From Allium sativum (lineage: Eukaryota; Streptophyta; Magnoliopsida; Asparagales; Amaryllidaceae), in the NCBI GenBank assembly GCA_030737875.1, contig CM060926.1, positions 163,071,579 to 163,135,578 of the forward strand: a stretch of DNA of 64,000 nt. Reading direction: 5' to 3'. The notes under the pieces are model-generated. The model did not search any database, had not been told where the DNA came from, and was given only the letters and a program-made list of their open reading frames with translations. The translations under genes were made by a program, and so were the position numbers. Position 1 is the first letter of the stretch. Every line of letters starts with the position of its first letter. Shown here one piece after another: positions 60,116-64,000 of this stretch.

Positions 60116-61295
60116 GGAAACCCTAGTAACGGGGACCCATTTCAGGAGTAAACCACATAGGTTTATCATGGTACCCTGAAACTAGGCAGGGTGGGGCATG
60201 ATTACTGGGCTGATTATAAGCGGTCAAAAACGACGGCGGTTGGTGCAGCAGTGTAGGTTCTAACGGAGTGTGGGCATGCACGCACTTCGGAGCAGAAAAA
60301 GCAGGCACTGGGCACCAGTAGTATACAATGTGCACTCTGGAATCATGTCGGGTCGCCACCAGCGGACTTGATACACCCTATGGTGGGGCCAACACATGTA
60401 TCTACAATCTAGCGGTGGCCGTATGACAGACACAGGTAGCATAATCCCTAGTTGGACCAAGGCCGCATAAACCCTGAACCTGAGTAGCATTCAATAGGTA
60501 GCATAAACCCTAGTTGGACCTAGGTCGCGTAAACCTTGGTTGAATCTAGGAAGCGCTCGATAGAAAACCCTAGATTAGATCTAGGTAATAAATAGAATTT
60601 CCATAATCGATGTACACATGAAGGCTACCACAATTTCGGGGATTGGGATCACGTTGTAATTATTATCATTGTATACAAATTACTAGTTGAGACACTAGTT
60701 AGCTGGCGCAGGGACGTAGAAATCAGAATAACAGGGTAGTAGCGAAGCAGAGAAATAGAAATGAGTGTTGTTGTATATCTTGCCTTGGCCTATCTTATGA
60801 TATCTTGACACTATAACATTGTCCTACTTTCGGTTATTCATGTCATAATCTTTGCTTCCTGTTTAAATGCTAATAATAAATGGACTTACTAGACTTATTG
60901 CCTGACCCACTTTCTTTCGTCCTCTTTTCTTCCGTTTTCCGCCCTTGGTAGTCAGTGAGGGAATAACTTAACTTAGTTTGGACTATATCTCCTTCCAAGC
61001 TTGAAGGTTAATCGAAGTTTTTCTTGGATTCTCTTTTCCATTTTTATGGCTGGCTCATGCTACATTGGGGAATATAAATGTTATTTTATGCTTCTTTATT
61101 TTGTTATGTAAGACAGATACTCTGGTATTGGAAAACAATTGTTGTACAAACTGTTTTATAAATGAAGTAAAGTTTTATTTTCCGCTGTTTAACTTTGTCT
61201 GTCTTGTAATTTATCTGCATCTTTTACCTATAATACTTCACAGAACTTAGTGCATTCCCTTTTGAGTGACACTAACGGATATGGGGTGTTACACT

Positions 61296-61308
61296 TGGTA
61301 TCAGAGCT
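61296..61308 (+). other. Primer-binding site of E (initiator tRNA-Met)
   Basis: TGGTATCAGAGCT two bases after the 5' LTR end. Confidence 0.95.
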
Positions 61309-63164
61309 GAAGGTTACCGGATCGGATAAAAAGATTTGAAAATTATTTTCAAAATGGTTTTAAAAGAAGCATTTTCAAAAGAAAAGTTTTGTTTGAAGGC
61401 ATATTCCCCAAAGCCATATGCATTATCTTTTGATCCTCTATTTAAATTCTTGTCTCCTTCTTTCTAGAGTCTTCGGGGCTCCTGGCTTTCTGGGAGGTAA
61501 CCTCATCGCGGCATGGTTCTGTAGGCTTTACGAGACTACGACACCTGTTAAAGGACAAAGAAGTGTCCCACTTCCATCTATAACCACAGTAGTATCACCT
61601 GCGGTTAATTTTTCTTTCAAGCTTTGTAGGGTTTTCCGTGCGATGGAGGCAGCTTTTGAGAGACTGCTCAACATGATTTCATAGGGATGGTAAAGATGAG
61701 AATGAGGTAGTTTGGCTAAGGAGCTCAATGCAAGGATGAGAAATTCATGGATATGGACTCGGCTCACGGAGGGGGAAGGAATTGTAAAACCTAAGACAAG
61801 AGGAAGTATCTTTACTATGGTGTAATACGGCATATAATTAAGGACAAGGGCAAGAACAAGGGACAGGATTTTCAGGAGGGCAAATGCATGCTTTCACCAC
61901 CAGAATACCTGAGAGAGAGATAGTAAAAATCTCTGTTGGAAAGGTTTAGTTTTTCTTTTGATCAACCTGTTAGTACTCTTTTGACTTTAGCGCTTCACAT
62001 CCGTTTATATATGCTTCCATAGTTGAGTCCCTGCACCTTAGCACTTGCATAGTAGAAGATCCCATTTTAGTGTCAAATCCAATTGGTGGTTCGACCCATT
62101 TATCTTTGGTTTGTAAGGATTTGAGAATAACTATCATTAAGTATTGGGTTTAAGCGTAATGCTTATGTTTCTGAGTTTCATGGGCTATGGGTTGATTCTA
62201 GGCATGGGTTGGTTAGCTAGTAATTGTGAAGGGAGGGCAGTTAGACTTTTGATCCGCCTCGGAAATACCCTCGAGATTTCGTGCGATCATAAAGGATAAG
62301 TAAGGCCTAGGTACCTAGAATCACTTGATATATCTATCGACGGTTTGCGATCCATTAGAGTAGTCCATGAGTACGCAGATGTTTTTGGTTAGGTTAGGGG
62401 TTTGTCCCCTAAAATGCGAGATAGACTTCCGCATACATCTTGTTAACAATGCCAAGCCATTTATCAGATCAACGACAGTTTTGGAAATGGAGATCAAGAA
62501 GCTTCGTAATCGTGAAGGTTAATTAGTTAAGGTACAGTGGAGTGAAGCTCAAGAAGACGCGACGTGCGAGACTGAAGATAAGACACGTGTATCATACCCT
62601 TTTTCTTAAGGATATATCCTTAATCTTTTAGTAGGAATCTTACGCATACTTGTTTCTACCTTTTTAGGTAAATCCCCTAAGACATATCATCGATCCTTAG
62701 GTAGAAGCCAATGGATGTAAACATGTATTTGAAACATGTTATGATTGATGGTTGGAAGCGGCTGCTTGTGGATGCATATATTGGGCACTAGATCAGCTCA
62801 GACACTTTCATATTGCATTTACATATATGTATTGGTTTATGAATTGAACTTAATGTGTTATCATATGGATGCTACATTTAAGTGAATGGTTGTGCACTCA
62901 TATAGAAATGATATGTATCATTAGGATTGCATGCATATTGGACGTGTGGCACTGACATAATTTGCATTAAGGAGGTTAACTGAATCAGTAGACCGCCTGA
63001 TTTTGCATTAGATAAAGACATATACACACACTATGCATATGAACATGAAAGCATTAGAATTTTTTTTAAGGACAATGAATGCCTGTGATTGAATGATTGA
63101 GTAGATGGGTGATTGGATGGTAGGACACATTCTTCTTAACTTGAAGATTTCGAGGACGAAATCC
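61309..63164 (+). pseudogene. Gag-pol remnant of E with internal deletion
   Basis: Broken pieces resembling C occur in order. A gag remnant lies at about 61640-61690. The gag-protease linker is at about 61850-61915. A protease part at about 62070-62300 shows SNPIGGST and [13 protein letters not shown] words in several frames. The protease-RT linker at about 62345-62460 shows VVHEYADVF and KREIDF-type words. The text then jumps at about 62462 to the end of the chromodomain (KLRNRE, LVKVQWSE), about 62490-62610. Reverse transcriptase, RNase H and nearly all integrase are missing. Frameshifts and stops add to the loss. About 62620-63164 is 3' noncoding sequence. Confidence 0.8.
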
Positions 63165-63180
63165 TTTAAGGAGAGGAGAA
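63165..63180 (+). other. Polypurine tract of E
   Basis: TTTAAGGAGAGGAGAA directly before the 3' LTR. Confidence 0.9.
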
Positions 63181-63678
63181 TGTAACACCCCGTATTTTCT
63201 GTAACATTATGTTTCACAAATTAAAGTATACTTAATTTAAAACGTGAGAATTAAGTAAAACAGACATCATCATTGCGTTCGTCTCGGATTTCTGCTTGAG
63301 AAAGAGTCCGAGTTTGCGTAAAATGGATAACGTATGAAGAAGATATCTTTAAATTAAATATTGCAGCAAAACATGAAAAAAGAAGAGTGAGAAAAGAATA
63401 ATGTTTAGCATTGTTCTAAGGTTTGTAAGCAAAATACTTAGTAGCTCATTTGGTTAGAAAATGTGACTTGCACACAAGAGGAACAGAGTTCGATCCCTGC
63501 CAGCGCCATATTTTTGTTTTAGGTGAATGGCTAAAGAGTGGCTTAGTGTGAACGCAGTTCAAAAAGTGGTTTAGTGTGAAAATGGTGAATTGGGAAGATA
63601 GATAAAAAGAAAAATAAATATATATACATATATATAGGAAATATATATATACATATACATACATACATACATAAATAA

Positions 63679-63716
<38 letters not shown>

Positions 63717-64000
63717 CATGTACGCATCATATGGCGCACGTGGCGCATTTTTGTTGGTCAAAGAATGTTTTTATTACAAGGCTTTTTATGATTGGTCCGG
63801 TGACGATTAGTGCTGACATGGCCTTCTCTGATTGGCTTTATGACAAATTCTGAGGTGTTAGGGCATACGTGGCATCATACGATTGGCTGAATGACATATT
63901 AATTGGCTTAGATGGCTATGATAATTCCTAGGTTGATCTAACGGCTCTAAATTAATCAAACATCTATAAATACAACCCTAGACCAAAACCCTAAACACAC
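63181..64000 (+). repeat. 3' LTR of element E (first 820 bp, window edge)
   Basis: It begins TGTAACACCCCG and aligns with 56824-57600. It keeps the tRNA-Ala-like stretch, the CACGTGGC site, CCAAT boxes and TATA box (63965-63972). The AT tract is longer (about 63680-63713). Confidence 0.93.
63435..63508 (+). repeat. tRNA-Ala-like sequence in E 3' LTR
   Basis: Counterpart of 57078-57151. A box TAGCTCATTTGG (63442-63453), loop CTTGCAC with TGC, B box GTTCGATCC (63488-63496), T-run 63511-63515. Substitutions fall mostly outside the A and B box cores. Confidence 0.7.

Larger units (their letters stand above)
56824..61293 (+). repeat. 5' LTR of element E (4470 bp)
   Basis: It ends GGGGTGTTACA. 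U3 has a tRNA-Ala-like stretch, an (AT)-rich tract, ACGTGGC and CCAAT-type motifs and a TATA box. The rest has a splice donor (57809), a 61-bp tandem array, the module shared with C and D, a GGTTAAG/CTTAACC array and a conserved block at 60120-60430 related to the C and D block. Confidence 0.93.
56824..64000 (+). mobile_element. Element E: deletion-derived chromovirus (right end outside window)
   Basis: It has a 5' LTR (56824-61293), a tRNA-Met primer site, a 1.89-kb interior lacking most of pol, a polypurine tract and a 3' LTR from 63181 that runs off the window. The first base of the 5' LTR is C instead of T (CGTAACACC). The first 800 bp of the two LTRs differ at a few percent of sites, so E is older than A and C. 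It keeps the cis signals but could move only with proteins from a relative. Confidence 0.88.

Noticed and set aside
61418..61684. 88-codon ORF after the E primer site
   Set aside because: No recognisable domain. It lies in decayed leader and gag sequence, with no support from the related element C.
1..64000. Host protein-coding gene or organellar DNA insertion
   Set aside because: Every long ORF is explained by gag-pol. No plastid or mitochondrial gene sequence was recognised.

Overview
This window is plant nuclear DNA made entirely of nested LTR retrotransposons. I find no cellular protein gene, no rRNA gene and no functional tRNA gene. Plant origin is inferred from the families: Athila-type Ty3 (gypsy) elements with a tRNA-Asp primer site, Tekay/Del-type chromoviruses with an initiator-tRNA-Met primer site, very AT-rich and long LTRs, and deep nesting typical of heterochromatin. 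The species cannot be named from the sequence.

Layout (labels are mine). H is an Athila-type element on the minus strand and the oldest scaffold. Its 3' LTR end is at 1-166, its pol end at 314-1989, its RT, protease and gag at 18415-22157, its primer site at 23817-23834 and part of its 5' LTR at 23841-25823. Element A (1990-18413, plus strand, TSD GCTAA) sits inside H pol. A is complete: one intact 1414-residue Gag-Pol ORF between two nearly identical LTRs of 5.83 kb. From 25824 to 56823 there is a pile-up of relatives of the A LTR. B is a plus-strand solo-type LTR (25824-43081) split by C. C (27688-39308, minus strand, TSD GCAAC) is a complete chromovirus whose single reading frame has three nonsense codons. 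G is a minus-strand relative of A (43082-56823) with a collapsed interior. Its LTR is cut by D (solo LTR, 44078-46937), F (solo LTR, 47550-52354, TSD CACCT) and E. E (56824-64000+, plus strand) is a chromovirus derivative with most of pol deleted. Its 3' LTR runs off the window.

How parts work together. Gag and Pol of A and C are single polyproteins giving nucleocapsid, protease, reverse transcriptase, RNase H, integrase and a C-terminal chromodomain. The LTRs hold the signals: TATA boxes, primer sites and polypurine tracts. Several LTR families place a consensus 5' splice donor after a short first exon, and in A and C a good 3' splice site lies directly before the gag ATG. This predicts an intron that removes U5 and the primer site from the translated mRNA.

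Other points for follow-up are a tRNA-Ala-like sequence inside both E LTRs, a tRNA-like sequence in the H LTR, hairpin-forming tandem repeats in the E LTR, GTCGAC arrays in C and D, mitosis-specific MYB-type motifs in A and B, and a B copy whose two flanks seem to come from different parents. All comparisons were made by eye. Boundaries with a TSD are reliable to the base; others are approximate.
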